55,590 bases of DNA. It comes from Vasconcelosia minhoensis LEGE 07310 (GTDB lineage: Bacteria > Cyanobacteriota > Cyanobacteriia > Phormidesmidales > Phormidesmidaceae). The stretch spans positions 1 to 55,590 of the forward strand of contig NZ_JADEXG010000032.1 of assembly GCF_015207255.1 (NCBI RefSeq), in the 5' to 3' direction. This document shows, in pieces, positions 35,586 through 43,925 of this stretch; the first letter of the stretch is position 1, and each line of letters opens with the position of its first letter. The position numbers were made by a program, and so were the translations under genes. Under the pieces are notes generated by a model. That model was not told the DNA's origin. It saw only the letters and a list, made by a program, of their open reading frames with translations, and ran no database searches.

Positions 35586-35987
35586 ATGGCTATTGACTTT
35601 GCCCAGGACACCCAAAATCGGCTTAACAATCGAACCAGCCGCCTGGTTTGCCGCATCGACCAGCCCCAGGTCGGCTACCAGGAAAGCTTTTCGCCCCAGG
35701 CTGAAATTCAAGAAGCGCCCGATGCCTGCTATGTGTTCTTAGACCTGCCAGGAATCGATAGCAGCGATATCAGCATCGAAGTATTTCAAGACTCCGTACT
35801 GGTCAGCGGCTACCGTCCAGCCTGCGAGTCTCACCGGCATCGAGCCATTTTAGAGACTGAGCTGACCTACGGTCGGTTTGAGCGCCTGATCCAGCTGCCG
35901 ACGGCGATTGACTGTCCCAGAGTTCATGCGGAGTATACCCACGGCATTTTGCGGCTACAGCTGCCTAAAGCGTCGGGGAATCAATAG
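35586..35987 (+). CDS. Hsp20/alpha-crystallin family small heat-shock protein
   Basis: A 133-residue protein with the alpha-crystallin domain from about 40 to the end: YVFLDLPGIDSSDISIEV, DSVLVSGYR, then a FERLIQLP strand and HGILRLQLPK. It lacks the usual C-terminal IxI motif, so oligomer assembly may differ from standard Hsp17. A good ribosome site (GGAGGAACG) precedes the ATG. The 223 bases upstream hold no gene. It acts as an ATP-independent holdase in the cytoplasm. Confidence 0.9.
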   Translation: MAIDFAQDTQNRLNNRTSRLVCRIDQPQVGYQESFSPQAEIQEAPDACYVFLDLPGIDSSDISIEVFQDSVLVSGYRPACESHRHRAILETELTYGRFERLIQLPTAIDCPRVHAEYTHGILRLQLPKASGNQ

Positions 35988-36748
35988 AGCATTCACTGGG
36001 CTCTAATATAGAGATCTGGCGCTGGCTATCTAGAGGGTGATGGATAGAACAGTGATATTGAACAACTTCTAGCCTATGAATGCCCCTATTGCCAGTGCCA
36101 GAGTGAGCATACTGAAGGACTGCGCAGCGAAACGGCAAGACCGAGGTGTTCAGCAGCGGATACCTCTAGGGTAGGCGAACCTATAGCTTCCTATGTCCGA
36201 CCAGTGATGCCCGTCAGATCATTCATGCGGCTCGGCAGGGGAGTGCCACCGTATAGTATGTAAGTCAGGATTTGAATATCACAAGCGTGGTGTAGCGTGA
36301 TACTGCTCGATATGCCCCCGCTGCTGATAGCCAGCTCAAATTCCTTCAGCTGGTTGACTATTCCCATCAGGACCAGATCATGCGGTTCATTGACTAGATT
36401 CATCAGAGGATGGGATTGGTTGCCCTTAGGTTCGCAGCGCACGGCACTCGGTAGAGCTGGCGCATTCGCCAAAAGCGACTTTATCACCCGATAGACAGAA
36501 CTGGTTGATATGCAGTGCTGAGTATATTGACTTTCATTGACGCTTAGACTAGACTGAGAGCCGACCTTCGAGTAAATTTTTAGCTGACTAATAGCTAAGG
36601 ATTAATGGTTTCAGCGTCATAGAATATACACACTGGCGTCAGTATATATGCGCTATTTGAAAGCTGATAAACGTTTATAAATTATCATATTTTTTACTGT
36701 AGAAGACGAGATAACGTTGTAGCAAACGATAAATGTGTTAACAGAGAA
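35988..36748. other. Gene-poor stretch
   Basis: A 761-base region without a convincing gene. Around 36055-36105 one plus frame reads ECPYCQCQSEHTEG, a Cys-pair pattern that could be a relic of an IS1-type transposase N-terminus, but it cannot be followed further. A questionable minus ORF occupies 36191-36487. The right-hand 230 bases are AT-rich and probably contain the promoter of the coiled-coil gene. Confidence 0.5.
36191..36487 (-). CDS. Questionable hypothetical protein, 98 residues
   Basis: An open frame with no recognised motif (contains NEPHDLVLMGIVNQLKEFEL and ITLHHACDIQIL). A competing 65-codon frame lies opposite. No ribosome site or operon partner. It may be a chance ORF or a relic; listed so that the gap is not read as empty. 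Confidence 0.2.
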   Translation of the reverse strand: MIKSLLANAPALPSAVRCEPKGNQSHPLMNLVNEPHDLVLMGIVNQLKEFELAISSGGISSSITLHHACDIQILTYILYGGTPLPSRMNDLTGITGRT

Positions 36749-37540
36749 ATGTCAACAGTTAATCACGACGCCATAGTTGAAAATATCAAGCGACTGACAG
36801 ATACTGTGGATATATTTGTCAATAAATGTAACGACCTTGAGGGAAGAATCTCAGAATTACAAACTCAATTATCAATGGAAAGCGAGAGATTAACCGATGT
36901 TATTGGTTCAGCAGTTGGTTCAGCAGTTGTCGACTTAAGAGAAGAGTATACTTTACTTCGTGAAGAAGTAAATTCCGCTATTTCTCAGCTGGAAGAAGGA
37001 CAATCAAAGACGGATGCCAAACTTTACGAAATTAAGGAGAGGTTTGAAAAAGTTTACGAAAGAACGATAGGTCTTAACGAGAGAATCGATGGATTTACAG
37101 CGCAGATTGATTTTCTGAGGGACAATATTAAAGCCCTTGCTACTAAGCAGCACGTAGATGATTCTATTGGCAAAGCAATAGCTGAACAAAGTCGATTATT
37201 AACTAGTGAGTTGGCTTCAAATAAGTTACTAGAAAAGCTGGAGAAGCGACTAGCTGGCGATGATGGGCAAGGGGGCCTAACTGGTGTAATTAGGGAAGTA
37301 AAATCCAGTTTAGAAACTGATTTAAATATGCTAATGGATAAACTCAATAGCAAAAGAGATTTTATCGTAAATGTTTCTGTAACCGGGTTAATTGCTTTAC
37401 TGGGCGCAGGGGGAATTACAACTTGGCTTATTGATCGGTCAATATCACCTATTGATGCAAAAGTCGAGCAGATTGAGGCTCAAAGTTTGCAGATAAGTGA
37501 GGATGTTGAAGAAATCAAAAGTGTAATACTAGATAGGTAA
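36749..37540 (+). CDS. Coiled-coil membrane-anchored protein, 3' end cut by IS66-type element
   Basis: A 263-residue protein of unknown family. Residues 1-205 are almost continuous heptad-like coiled coil (ISELQTQL, LREEVNSAISQLEEG, LEKLEKRLAGDD). A single membrane span follows (VNVSVTGLIALLGAGGITTWLI, shown here in parts about 207-228), then a short coiled tail. The stop codon TAA lies inside the left inverted repeat of the IS element (37537-37552): the last codon AGG and the stop use IS bases. The native protein therefore had a different, probably slightly longer, C-terminus. The gene is AT-rich compared with its surroundings, suggesting transfer. Confidence 0.75.
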   Translation: MSTVNHDAIVENIKRLTDTVDIFVNKCNDLEGRISELQTQLSMESERLTDVIGSAVGSAVVDLREEYTLLREEVNSAISQLEEGQSKTDAKLYEIKERFEKVYERTIGLNERIDGFTAQIDFLRDNIKALATKQHVDDSIGKAIAEQSRLLTSELASNKLLEKLEKRLAGDDGQGGLTGVIREVKSSLETDLNMLMDKLNSKRDFIVNVSVTGLIALLGAGGITTWLIDRSISPIDAKVEQIEAQSLQISEDVEEIKSVILDR

Positions 37541-37552
37541 CCGTTCAGGGGG
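37537..37552. repeat. IS66-type left terminal inverted repeat
   Basis: GTAACCGTTCAGGGGG. Its TAA (37538-37540) serves as the stop codon of the upstream coiled-coil gene. Confidence 0.95.
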
Positions 37553-37640
37553 TTACGGTTGAGTGTTAGATGCGGCACTATCTGAGTGCTCAGGCAAAAG
37601 GCTAGGTGCCAGATGACCATAGCGAGCTGCCCCACAAGCG

Positions 37641-39071
37641 TCAGCGAGGAACTCTAATACGTTGCGGAGCGTGCAGTGAAGTCACTGCCGTCATCATCCG
37701 AGAGACAAACTCAGAGCCCGCCTGCGACTGAGCGCCAAAGCTGGTGCGCCGCCAAATCACAGCTGGCCGCAGAGCTCGTTCGGCAGCATTGTTCGTCGGC
37801 TCTACCCCGGGCGTATCGACAAACGTCCATAGCGCTGGTTCGACCTGCAACAGCTTGCGACAGGTGCGCACCGTTTTGGCCAAAGGCGTCCGCTCCTTGG
37901 CAGTCATCGAGATTTGGGCTGCCGCTTCGAGTTCGGCTTTGAACCCTCGCTGCAACGGCACGATAGCCTGGCTAAAAGCAGCGCGACTCAAGGTCCCATC
38001 GCGTACCCGATGCCAGAGGCGAAACAGTCGTCGCTCTCGTCTGAGCAATGCTTCACCAACCGCCTGCGACACCCCGCTGCGCTCTGCGATAGCGGTTAGG
38101 TCTCGCTTTAGATGTGCCCAGCACACCTGTCGCTGCGCCAGCGCTATCCAGTTGTAGCTGCTGTAGCGGTCCGAGACCACAACGCCGCTCACCGCCTCGC
38201 CGATGAGGGTTTGTGCTGTCGCCTGCGACCGGCTCAGGGCCACCTCAAAAAAGCTCACCAGCGGCGTCACCAGCACCCACATCCAGCCCCGCTTGCCGCT
38301 CGGGTTGCTGCCGTCAGCGTTGCCCTGCTGGAAGCTAGTTTCATCGCTATGCAGCACCGCTGAGCCCTGCACATACTGCTGGGCGGCCGCCACCGGCTCG
38401 GCCAGTGCTGCACTCAGCTCCCGCCGCATCCGGTTGACGCTGCCGCTGCTCACCCGAATCTCGAACACCTCGCTCAGCAGTGACACCACCTGCCGATGGC
38501 TCTGCCGGTAGCGTCCGCTCAACAGCCCCACGAATGCGCTCAGCCGTTCGCCATAGCCGCTCACCGTCACCGCCGGCGGCAGCTCCGCCCGGGTCGCACT
38601 GCCACAGTGCTCGCACACCCGCTGATGCAGCTGATGCTCATACACCTCTGGTGCCATCGACGGCAAATCCACTACCTGGTGCCGTTCGGGGCTTGGGTCT
38701 TCCCCGCTCAGCGCTGCGCCGCAGCGCTTACATTGCTCGGGATAGTAGGCTTTGACCTCCTTGCACTGCTCGCTCGGATACAGGTCGCGGCGGTGCCCCC
38801 GATGCCCCGGCTGTCCCCCGCGTTTGCGCTTCTTTCCCTGCGGTTTGGCTTTAGCATCCGGTGGTGGCCCAAAGCCGTCGCTCGAGGGCGGCTTCGATGA
38901 GTTCTTTGAGTTCTTCGTTAACCGCTCTTCCAGATGGGCAACACGCTCGTGCAACTGCCCTATCTGACCCATGACTTCTGTCACCAGCGTCTTTACGCTC
39001 GCCGGTGTGGCCTCCCAATCGGACCGCGCTATGCGGCTGCCTGCTAGCTCGATCTCATCCGTCATAGCCAT
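37641..39071 (-). CDS. IS66-family transposase (TnpC type)
   Basis: A 476-residue transposase, apparently intact. The N-terminal leucine-rich coiled coil is followed by NSSKPPSSDGF and GGQPGHRG, hallmarks of IS66 transposases, then a Cys4 zinc-finger-like region (CKRCGAAL, CEHCGSAT), and the DDE domain with LHSDETSF, VVSDRYSSYN, CWAHLKRDL and the last acidic residue in NNAAERALRP. It moves its own element by cut-and-paste. Confidence 0.95.
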   Translation of the reverse strand: MAMTDEIELAGSRIARSDWEATPASVKTLVTEVMGQIGQLHERVAHLEERLTKNSKNSSKPPSSDGFGPPPDAKAKPQGKKRKRGGQPGHRGHRRDLYPSEQCKEVKAYYPEQCKRCGAALSGEDPSPERHQVVDLPSMAPEVYEHQLHQRVCEHCGSATRAELPPAVTVSGYGERLSAFVGLLSGRYRQSHRQVVSLLSEVFEIRVSSGSVNRMRRELSAALAEPVAAAQQYVQGSAVLHSDETSFQQGNADGSNPSGKRGWMWVLVTPLVSFFEVALSRSQATAQTLIGEAVSGVVVSDRYSSYNWIALAQRQVCWAHLKRDLTAIAERSGVSQAVGEALLRRERRLFRLWHRVRDGTLSRAAFSQAIVPLQRGFKAELEAAAQISMTAKERTPLAKTVRTCRKLLQVEPALWTFVDTPGVEPTNNAAERALRPAVIWRRTSFGAQSQAGSEFVSRMMTAVTSLHAPQRIRVPR

Positions 39072-39115
39072 AGCTTACCTGATGCTGCCCGGTGTGACCC
39101 CTATTCCTTGCTTAC

Positions 39116-39131
39116 CCCCCTGAACGGTTAC
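39116..39131. repeat. IS66-type right terminal inverted repeat
   Basis: CCCCCTGAACGGTTAC, the exact reverse complement of the left end. Confidence 0.95.
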
Positions 39132-39299
39132 CTCAGTAGACCTCTCAAAAATCATGTCGGATTGCTATAGTCGTACTTTGAGAACTTATTACTATTGCTA
39201 CTGTATGGCTTGAAACATAATTTACAACTTTAAAAAAGTTAACAGTAAAGAGGTTTCACCTAGACTATACAAAATTGCAAGATCTATAGGGCTTCACGC

Positions 39300-40073
39300 A
39301 TGAATGTCATTCCCGCAATTGACCTGCTGGCGGGTCGCTGTGTGCGACTGTACCAGGGCGACTATGAGCAGTCGCAGGTGTTTGAGGAAAATCCCGTAGC
39401 GGTAGCGCGGCGGTGGGTAAGTGAAGGGGCGACCCGGCTGCATCTGGTCGATTTAGACGGCGCTAAGCAGGGCCAGCCGGAAAACGGGCAGGCGATTGAG
39501 GCGATCGTTCGAGCGGTGGATGTGCCGGTACAGGTTGGCGGCGGACTGCGGGATCGCGATCGCGTCTCTGCCCTCTTTGACCTCGGCGTCCAGTCCGCCA
39601 TCCTGGGCACCGCTGCCGTTGAAAATCCCCAGCTGGTCGGCGAGCTCAGTCAGGCATTCCCTGGCCAGATTATTGTCGGCATCGATGCTCGTAATGGCAA
39701 AGTTGCGACTCGGGGCTGGCTAGAAACCTCAGAAATTACGGCGATCGACCTGGCTAAGCGAATGGGCGACCAGGGCGCGGCGGCAATTATCTACACCGAT
39801 ATTCAGCGCGATGGAACGCTGCAAGGCCCCAACCTGGAGGCGCTGAGAGCGCTGGCCAGCGCGGTTAAAACGCCGGTGATTGCTTCGGGAGGGGTCAGCA
39901 GCCTGACCGATCTGCTCAGCCTGCTGGGGCTGGTGCCGCTCGGCGTCACCGGCGTGATCGTAGGTAAGGCCCTCTATACGGGCGACGTCGAGCTGAAGCA
40001 GGCAATTCGGGCGGTTGGCCAGGGCCGCTGGCAGGATGTGCCGCCTGACCTGGGACAGTCTGTCTGGACCTAG
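39300..40073 (+). CDS. hisA: Phosphoribosylformimino-5-aminoimidazole carboxamide ribotide isomerase
   Basis: A 257-residue TIM barrel for the fourth step of histidine synthesis, the ProFAR to PRFAR isomerisation. Catalytic Asp is in [16 protein letters not shown] (Asp8), with [21 protein letters not shown], the second catalytic Asp in [15 protein letters not shown], and the phosphate-binding IASGGVSS. Full length for the family. The upstream 168 bases after the IS contain TATACA about 30 bases before the ATG as a possible -10. It is convergent with the next gene, with 11 bases between stops. Confidence 0.97.
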   Translation: MNVIPAIDLLAGRCVRLYQGDYEQSQVFEENPVAVARRWVSEGATRLHLVDLDGAKQGQPENGQAIEAIVRAVDVPVQVGGGLRDRDRVSALFDLGVQSAILGTAAVENPQLVGELSQAFPGQIIVGIDARNGKVATRGWLETSEITAIDLAKRMGDQGAAAIIYTDIQRDGTLQGPNLEALRALASAVKTPVIASGGVSSLTDLLSLLGLVPLGVTGVIVGKALYTGDVELKQAIRAVGQGRWQDVPPDLGQSVWT

Positions 40074-40084
40074 TCTGACCGGGC

Positions 40085-40486
40085 CTAGTCCGGCTGGCTA
40101 AGCTGCTCGATTTCTGCTCGAACGGCGGTTAGCTCCTCAGTCAGGGTTTCGAGCTCGGCCTGGACGCTGGGGTTGATGGCTGGCGTTGCAGTCGTGTCAA
40201 CCGTCGTCCGGCTAGGGCTATCGCCATTATTGAAGGGAGAACTGGCGCTTCTGAACGGCTCCGGCATTTGGGACATGATCCCATTTACAAAGTCGCGGGC
40301 CTCTTTTTCAGTCAGCGCTCCCTTCACTTCGAGCTCATCGGCCAACCGTTCGAAGTCTGTGCCAATGTCCGAAAATTTTTCAGAGGACTGCTGCGGATTT
40401 TGGACCGCGTCTACCGCTGAGGCCGCAGCGCCTAAGGTGACGCGAAAGCTCTTTTGGATCAGTTCTGCAATCGTCTCAGGATTCAT
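40085..40486 (-). CDS. Conserved cyanobacterial small protein (DUF6825-like)
   Basis: A 133-residue protein. The N-terminal part (LIQKSFRVTLGAAASAVDAVQNP) is an amphipathic helix region of the phasin/thylakoid-associated type; a polar Ser/Thr/Pro linker (80-105) and a short coiled coil (LETLTEELTAVRAEIEQL) follow. I recognise the overall plan from cyanobacterial genomes but not a function. It ends 11 bases from the convergent hisA stop. Confidence 0.7.
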   Translation of the reverse strand: MNPETIAELIQKSFRVTLGAAASAVDAVQNPQQSSEKFSDIGTDFERLADELEVKGALTEKEARDFVNGIMSQMPEPFRSASSPFNNGDSPSRTTVDTTATPAINPSVQAELETLTEELTAVRAEIEQLSQPD

Positions 40487-40624
40487 AATCGGCCTACCTA
40501 AATAGGGATGAGTTTGGGCTTGCCAACTTAGTATAGCGGGGCTGTTTGCGACGATTAATCATCCCAATGTAGGAAAGTCAACCCGCGCTGATAAACGCGC
40601 AGCTCGGAGGCTAAAAAAATTAGC

Positions 40625-40960
40625 TCATTCTAGATACAGGTTCAGATCTTCAATCAGCCGGGTCAGCTCAGCTTCCGTGGTTAGCCGCATTTTATCGTCG
40701 CGCACGGTGATCAGCAGCTTTGCCGCGAAGGGGCTCGGCCAGATGTTGGGATTGCAGAAAATTTCTAAAAACACGTCCCCGGTGTGCTGATATTCCATCG
40801 ACGGCTCTGGCGTTTTGATGCCGCCGCTCGACTTGGCTGCTGCGATGGTTTTGAGGCTTTGCATGAGATCCGCGATCGCGCCCTTCAGCTCCGCTGCCGC
40901 CGCCTGCGAAAAATTAAACCGCACAGAACCCTGAACCAGATTGATCGTAATTTGAGACAT
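40625..40960 (-). CDS. Conserved hypothetical protein, about 111 residues
   Basis: Starts MSQITINLVQGSVRFNFSQ at the ATG at 40960; a longer GTG start at 41011 adds 17 poorly biased residues and is less likely. The sequence alternates strands and helices (VFLEIFCNPNIW, KLLITVRDDKMRLTTEAEL) and ends in LIEDLNLYLE. It appears to be a compact cytoplasmic domain typical of cyanobacteria; no function is known to me. Confidence 0.72.
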   Translation of the reverse strand: MSQITINLVQGSVRFNFSQAAAAELKGAIADLMQSLKTIAAAKSSGGIKTPEPSMEYQHTGDVFLEIFCNPNIWPSPFAAKLLITVRDDKMRLTTEAELTRLIEDLNLYLE

Positions 40961-41119
40961 GAACTCAGCGGATGAAATGGATTTAGGCCGAAAACGCCAG
41001 TAGCAGGTCACTCCCGAAAGCGTACCGATATGACGTTGCGCCTCCCGTCAGAATACATCATCCCAGTGACGGCGACTTATCCTGCCCTATCGATATAGAT
41101 TCTGCTGCGGTCGAAAGCC

Positions 41120-42028
41120 TCATCGCCCAAGGAAACGCCTGTTTTGGGAAGCTGAGCAACCCATGCGCGAAAATTCTGAGCCCGTTCTGCGGGGGTCAAC
41201 CGTTGCCAGATACGTCTTTTGCGCCACCAAGAGTACGGATACATAGGGCCTGAGGATACCGCCGCCGTTATTTTCGAGGATAGTCGCGATCGCGTCTAAT
41301 AGTTCCCGCTGCTTCACCTCTGGCTGAATCAGGTAGTCCGACTGAGTGCGGACCAAATCAAGGTATTGCTGCGTGGTGTATTGCAGTGACCAGGGATAGC
41401 GCTTAACAATGGGCTCTGCGAAGCATTCACTGGCAATCAGCTCCTGCTCTCTCTCTTTTTGCAGTTCTTCAAATGGCCTAATTCGCCATTCAGCGTAAGT
41501 GATGAAAATCTGATCCAATTGCTGGAAAATCGCATCGTCAGACTTGGAAGCAATGTTCCAAATTAGCGCAATGTTACCCGTCGGCTTCAACGCCTGAGCC
41601 GCCTTGGCATAGCCGACTGTCGGATCGACCCAGTGAAATGCCTGAGCCGACATCACCAGGTCATAGACTTCGGTCTGAAGCGGCCAGTCTTCAAAGGTGC
41701 TGGTCTTGATGGTTGCATTAGGGTAGGGACGCAAATTCTCCGCAGCGACGGCGGCCAGATTGTTGCCTGGCTCTAGGCAGTGAAGGTTAAAGCCGCGCCG
41801 GGCCATAGGAAGGGTCGCTTTGCCGGTACCTGTTCCAATCTCTAAGATTTGGGCTGTCGGTGAAAGCTGAGCCAGTTCCAACAGGTCTGCCATCAGCTCG
41901 GCTGGATAGTGAGGCCGAGCCATATCATAGAGCTGAGCAATCTGGTTAAAAGTTCGGCTGCGCTTTTTGTTTGTGTTCATCGCATCGAGCACTTTTCTCA
42001 AGCCCTCAACTTGCTCGCCTTCACTCAT
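41120..42028 (-). CDS. Class I SAM-dependent methyltransferase
   Basis: A protein of about 302 residues with motif I ILEIGTGTGKATL (about 60), acidic residue in LEPGNN at the end of strand 2, and VMSAQAFHWVDP, typical of the Methyltransf_11/UbiE group that act on small molecules. The start at ATG 42028 overlaps the stop of the aldo/keto reductase gene as ATGA; an upstream TTG at 42034 is less likely. The C-terminal 20 residues (RRTGSEFSRMGCSASQNRR) look atypical and may be an extension. Confidence 0.87.
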   Translation of the reverse strand: MSEGEQVEGLRKVLDAMNTNKKRSRTFNQIAQLYDMARPHYPAELMADLLELAQLSPTAQILEIGTGTGKATLPMARRGFNLHCLEPGNNLAAVAAENLRPYPNATIKTSTFEDWPLQTEVYDLVMSAQAFHWVDPTVGYAKAAQALKPTGNIALIWNIASKSDDAIFQQLDQIFITYAEWRIRPFEELQKEREQELIASECFAEPIVKRYPWSLQYTTQQYLDLVRTQSDYLIQPEVKQRELLDAIATILENNGGGILRPYVSVLLVAQKTYLATVDPRRTGSEFSRMGCSASQNRRFLGR

Positions 42029-43056
42029 GTCCAAGCTCGAAAGAAGGTATTGTCCTGCCAGGCCGCCGCTGTGCGCTGCTCAATCTCAGCCAGCGCGATC
42101 GCATCTAAGGGTTGAAATTCCGTCGCCACTCGCACATTTTCTTCCAGCTGCGCAATCGATTCTGCGGCAATCACCGCGCAGTGAACTCCGGCCTGAGATA
42201 GCGTGTATCCTAGCGCCTGGTGCATTCCATCTAGCACCCCGGGCTTAAACAAGCGGCCATAGGCCGGTACCTTCATCGCCGTGACCCCGACGTTTTGCGC
42301 TTGAGCCAGGGGCAGTACGCCAGGAATAAACGGACGCGGATGATAGCGATCCGCCGCATTCACCGGAATCAGGGTATGGTCAAACGGATAGCGCTGCAGC
42401 CCAGCTGCAATAATCTCAGGCTCATGATGGCCCGTGATACCGCTAAAGCGAACTAAACCCTGCTCCTTTGCCTCTTCCAGCGCTTTGACCGCACCCTGCG
42501 CCCCAAACAGCAGCTCCAGCTCAGACGCAAATGAAACGTGATGAAATTGCCAAAGATCGAGATAATCGGTGTTGAGCCGCTGCAATGAGCGCTCCAGCTC
42601 GCGCCAGGCACCATCGCGATCTCGCATTGCCGTTTTGCTCGCCAGGAAGATCTCAGCTCGATAGGGCGGTAAGGCTTTACCCAAGTACGATTCGCTGGGT
42701 CCATAGCTGGCTGCGGTATCGAAATAGCGAATGCCCAACTCCAGCGCTCGCTGAATCTGCTCTAATGCAGCCTGCTCTTGATTGGATCGCGATAGCGGCG
42801 TACGCCCGGCTCCTCCTAATCCTAAAACTGGCAGCTGTGTGCCGGTGCGCCCTAGCTGCCGCTGGGGCATCGGATTCGATCCCGTAACCCATGGATTGGC
42901 TGACGCAGCATCAGCCGAGAAAGCAGCGGTATCAGACTTTTTTTCATTGATTGACGATGTCTGCTGATGCTGAACTACCGAACACCCGACTATTCCTATT
43001 GCGCTGGTCAGGCTGGTTGCTAAAAACGTTCGGCGGGTCTTCTTGGGGCATGTCAT
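42025..43056 (-). CDS. Aldo/keto reductase, Tat-exported lipoprotein
   Basis: A 343-residue reductase. The N-terminus has a twin-arginine signal (RRTFLATS) and a lipobox-like IGIVGC, so it is probably exported folded with its nicotinamide cofactor and anchored to a membrane. The AKR core carries Asp in FDTAASYG, Tyr in the same loop, Lys in ASKT and His in QFHHVS, the standard tetrad. It is the first gene of a two-gene unit with the methyltransferase. It is divergent from the Uma2 gene with 90 bases between, where TTGTCA and TATACT resemble promoter elements with poor spacing. Confidence 0.87.
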   Translation of the reverse strand: MTCPKKTRRTFLATSLTSAIGIVGCSVVQHQQTSSINEKKSDTAAFSADAASANPWVTGSNPMPQRQLGRTGTQLPVLGLGGAGRTPLSRSNQEQAALEQIQRALELGIRYFDTAASYGPSESYLGKALPPYRAEIFLASKTAMRDRDGAWRELERSLQRLNTDYLDLWQFHHVSFASELELLFGAQGAVKALEEAKEQGLVRFSGITGHHEPEIIAAGLQRYPFDHTLIPVNAADRYHPRPFIPGVLPLAQAQNVGVTAMKVPAYGRLFKPGVLDGMHQALGYTLSQAGVHCAVIAAESIAQLEENVRVATEFQPLDAIALAEIEQRTAAAWQDNTFFRAWT

Positions 43057-43146
43057 TTTAATGCAGTCGCTCAGCGTCTTTTATCTTGTCAAACTTTTCT
43101 CAATATTTTCTTACGGTATACTAGCTTAGAACAATTCTGCTGTTCT

Positions 43147-43824
43147 ATGGCGGTGCTGCTCTTAAGACCAGCCTCCGAACAAACTATGGTCACCCTCCAG
43201 CTTCGACAGCTCGATGTTCCGCCGGGTCAGCGGCTGCTGATCCGCAACCTCGATTGGCAACAGTTCGAGCGCATTTTAGCAGAGCTGGGCGAAAGCCGGT
43301 CTGCACGCATTGCCTATAGCCGTGGCACTTTGGAAATCAGGATGCCGACTCCAGAGCATGAAGTTGATAAAGAGCTGATCGGTGACCTGGTCAAAATTCT
43401 ACTGGATGAGCTAGAGATAGACTGCGAGTGTTTCGGCTCGACGACCTTCAAGCAGGAAGCGATGCAAAGTGGGATTGAACCCGATCAGTGTTTTTATATT
43501 CAAAATCAGGCGCAAATGCGAGGAAAGCGCCGAATTAACCTGACCGTTGACCCGCCACCCGATCTTGCCATTGAGGTCGATGTTACCTCTAAAACTCAGC
43601 TCGATGCCTATGCTGCCCTCGGCGTTCCTGAACTCTGGCGCTATGAGAAACAGCTCAGTATTTATGTTTTGCGGGCAGGTCAGTACCAGCTAGTCAACGT
43701 CAGCCCTACGTTTCCGACCTTGCCGATCCTCGGTCTGGTGGCAGAGCTGCTTGAGCAGAGCTCTCTGCTTGGCAGAAGTCCTGCTTTGCGAGCCTTACGT
43801 CGGAGAATTCAGGCGCTCAGGTAG
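43147..43824 (+). CDS. Uma2-family putative endonuclease
   Basis: A 225-residue protein of the Uma2 (DUF820) family, of the subgroup with TLEIRMPTPEHE, ECFGSTTFKQEA, EPDQCFYIQN, and the putative active site DLAIEVDVTSKT (Asp139, Glu143). It is distinct from the other Uma2 gene in the window. An internal ATG at 43186 (MVTLQLRQ) is an alternative start. Solitary; function unknown. Confidence 0.9.
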   Translation: MAVLLLRPASEQTMVTLQLRQLDVPPGQRLLIRNLDWQQFERILAELGESRSARIAYSRGTLEIRMPTPEHEVDKELIGDLVKILLDELEIDCECFGSTTFKQEAMQSGIEPDQCFYIQNQAQMRGKRRINLTVDPPPDLAIEVDVTSKTQLDAYAALGVPELWRYEKQLSIYVLRAGQYQLVNVSPTFPTLPILGLVAELLEQSSLLGRSPALRALRRRIQALR

Positions 43825-43845
43825 GAAAAATTACGGCTAAGGCGG

Positions 43846-43887
43846 GTAACTGCCGATACAAAAAGCTTGGAGCAGAGCCCGTAGACT
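43846..43887 (+). promoter_or_regulatory. NtcA-activated promoter upstream of the Rieske/glnT operon
   Basis: GTAACTGCCGATAC (43846-43859) is a perfect GTA-N8-TAC box for NtcA, the cyanobacterial nitrogen regulator. Exactly 22 bases later lies TAGACT (43882-43887), a TAN3T -10 element. This is the canonical arrangement of NtcA-dependent class II promoters. Transcription would start near 43894, giving a leader of about 32 bases before the Rieske ATG at 43926. Seen in sequence; activation during nitrogen limitation is inferred. Confidence 0.82.
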
Positions 43888-43925
43888 AGCGCCTAAGCAG
43901 GTTATGACAAGTTTGGGGTACGGCG

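Larger units (their letters stand above)
37537..39131. mobile_element. IS66-family insertion sequence
   Basis: A 1595-bp element bounded by perfect 16-bp inverted repeats, GTAACCGTTCAGGGGG at 37537-37552 and its complement at 39116-39131; ends starting GTAA are typical of IS66. It encodes only the TnpC-type transposase, as in the ISBst12 subgroup lacking TnpA and TnpB. The flanking octamers (CTAGATAG left, CTCAGTAG right) match at only 5 of 8 positions, so no clear target duplication remains. The right flank (TAGACCTCTCAAAAATC) resembles the end of another IS and may be an older remnant. Confidence 0.93.

Noticed and set aside
36055-36105. Zinc-finger-like frame (ECPYCQCQ) as a transposase relic
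   Set aside because: Only one short Cys-pair pattern is present; neither neighbour frames nor inverted repeats support a transposase.
37529-39139. 8-bp target duplication of the IS66-type element
   Set aside because: CTAGATAG and CTCAGTAG agree at only 5 of 8 positions, so a duplication cannot be claimed.
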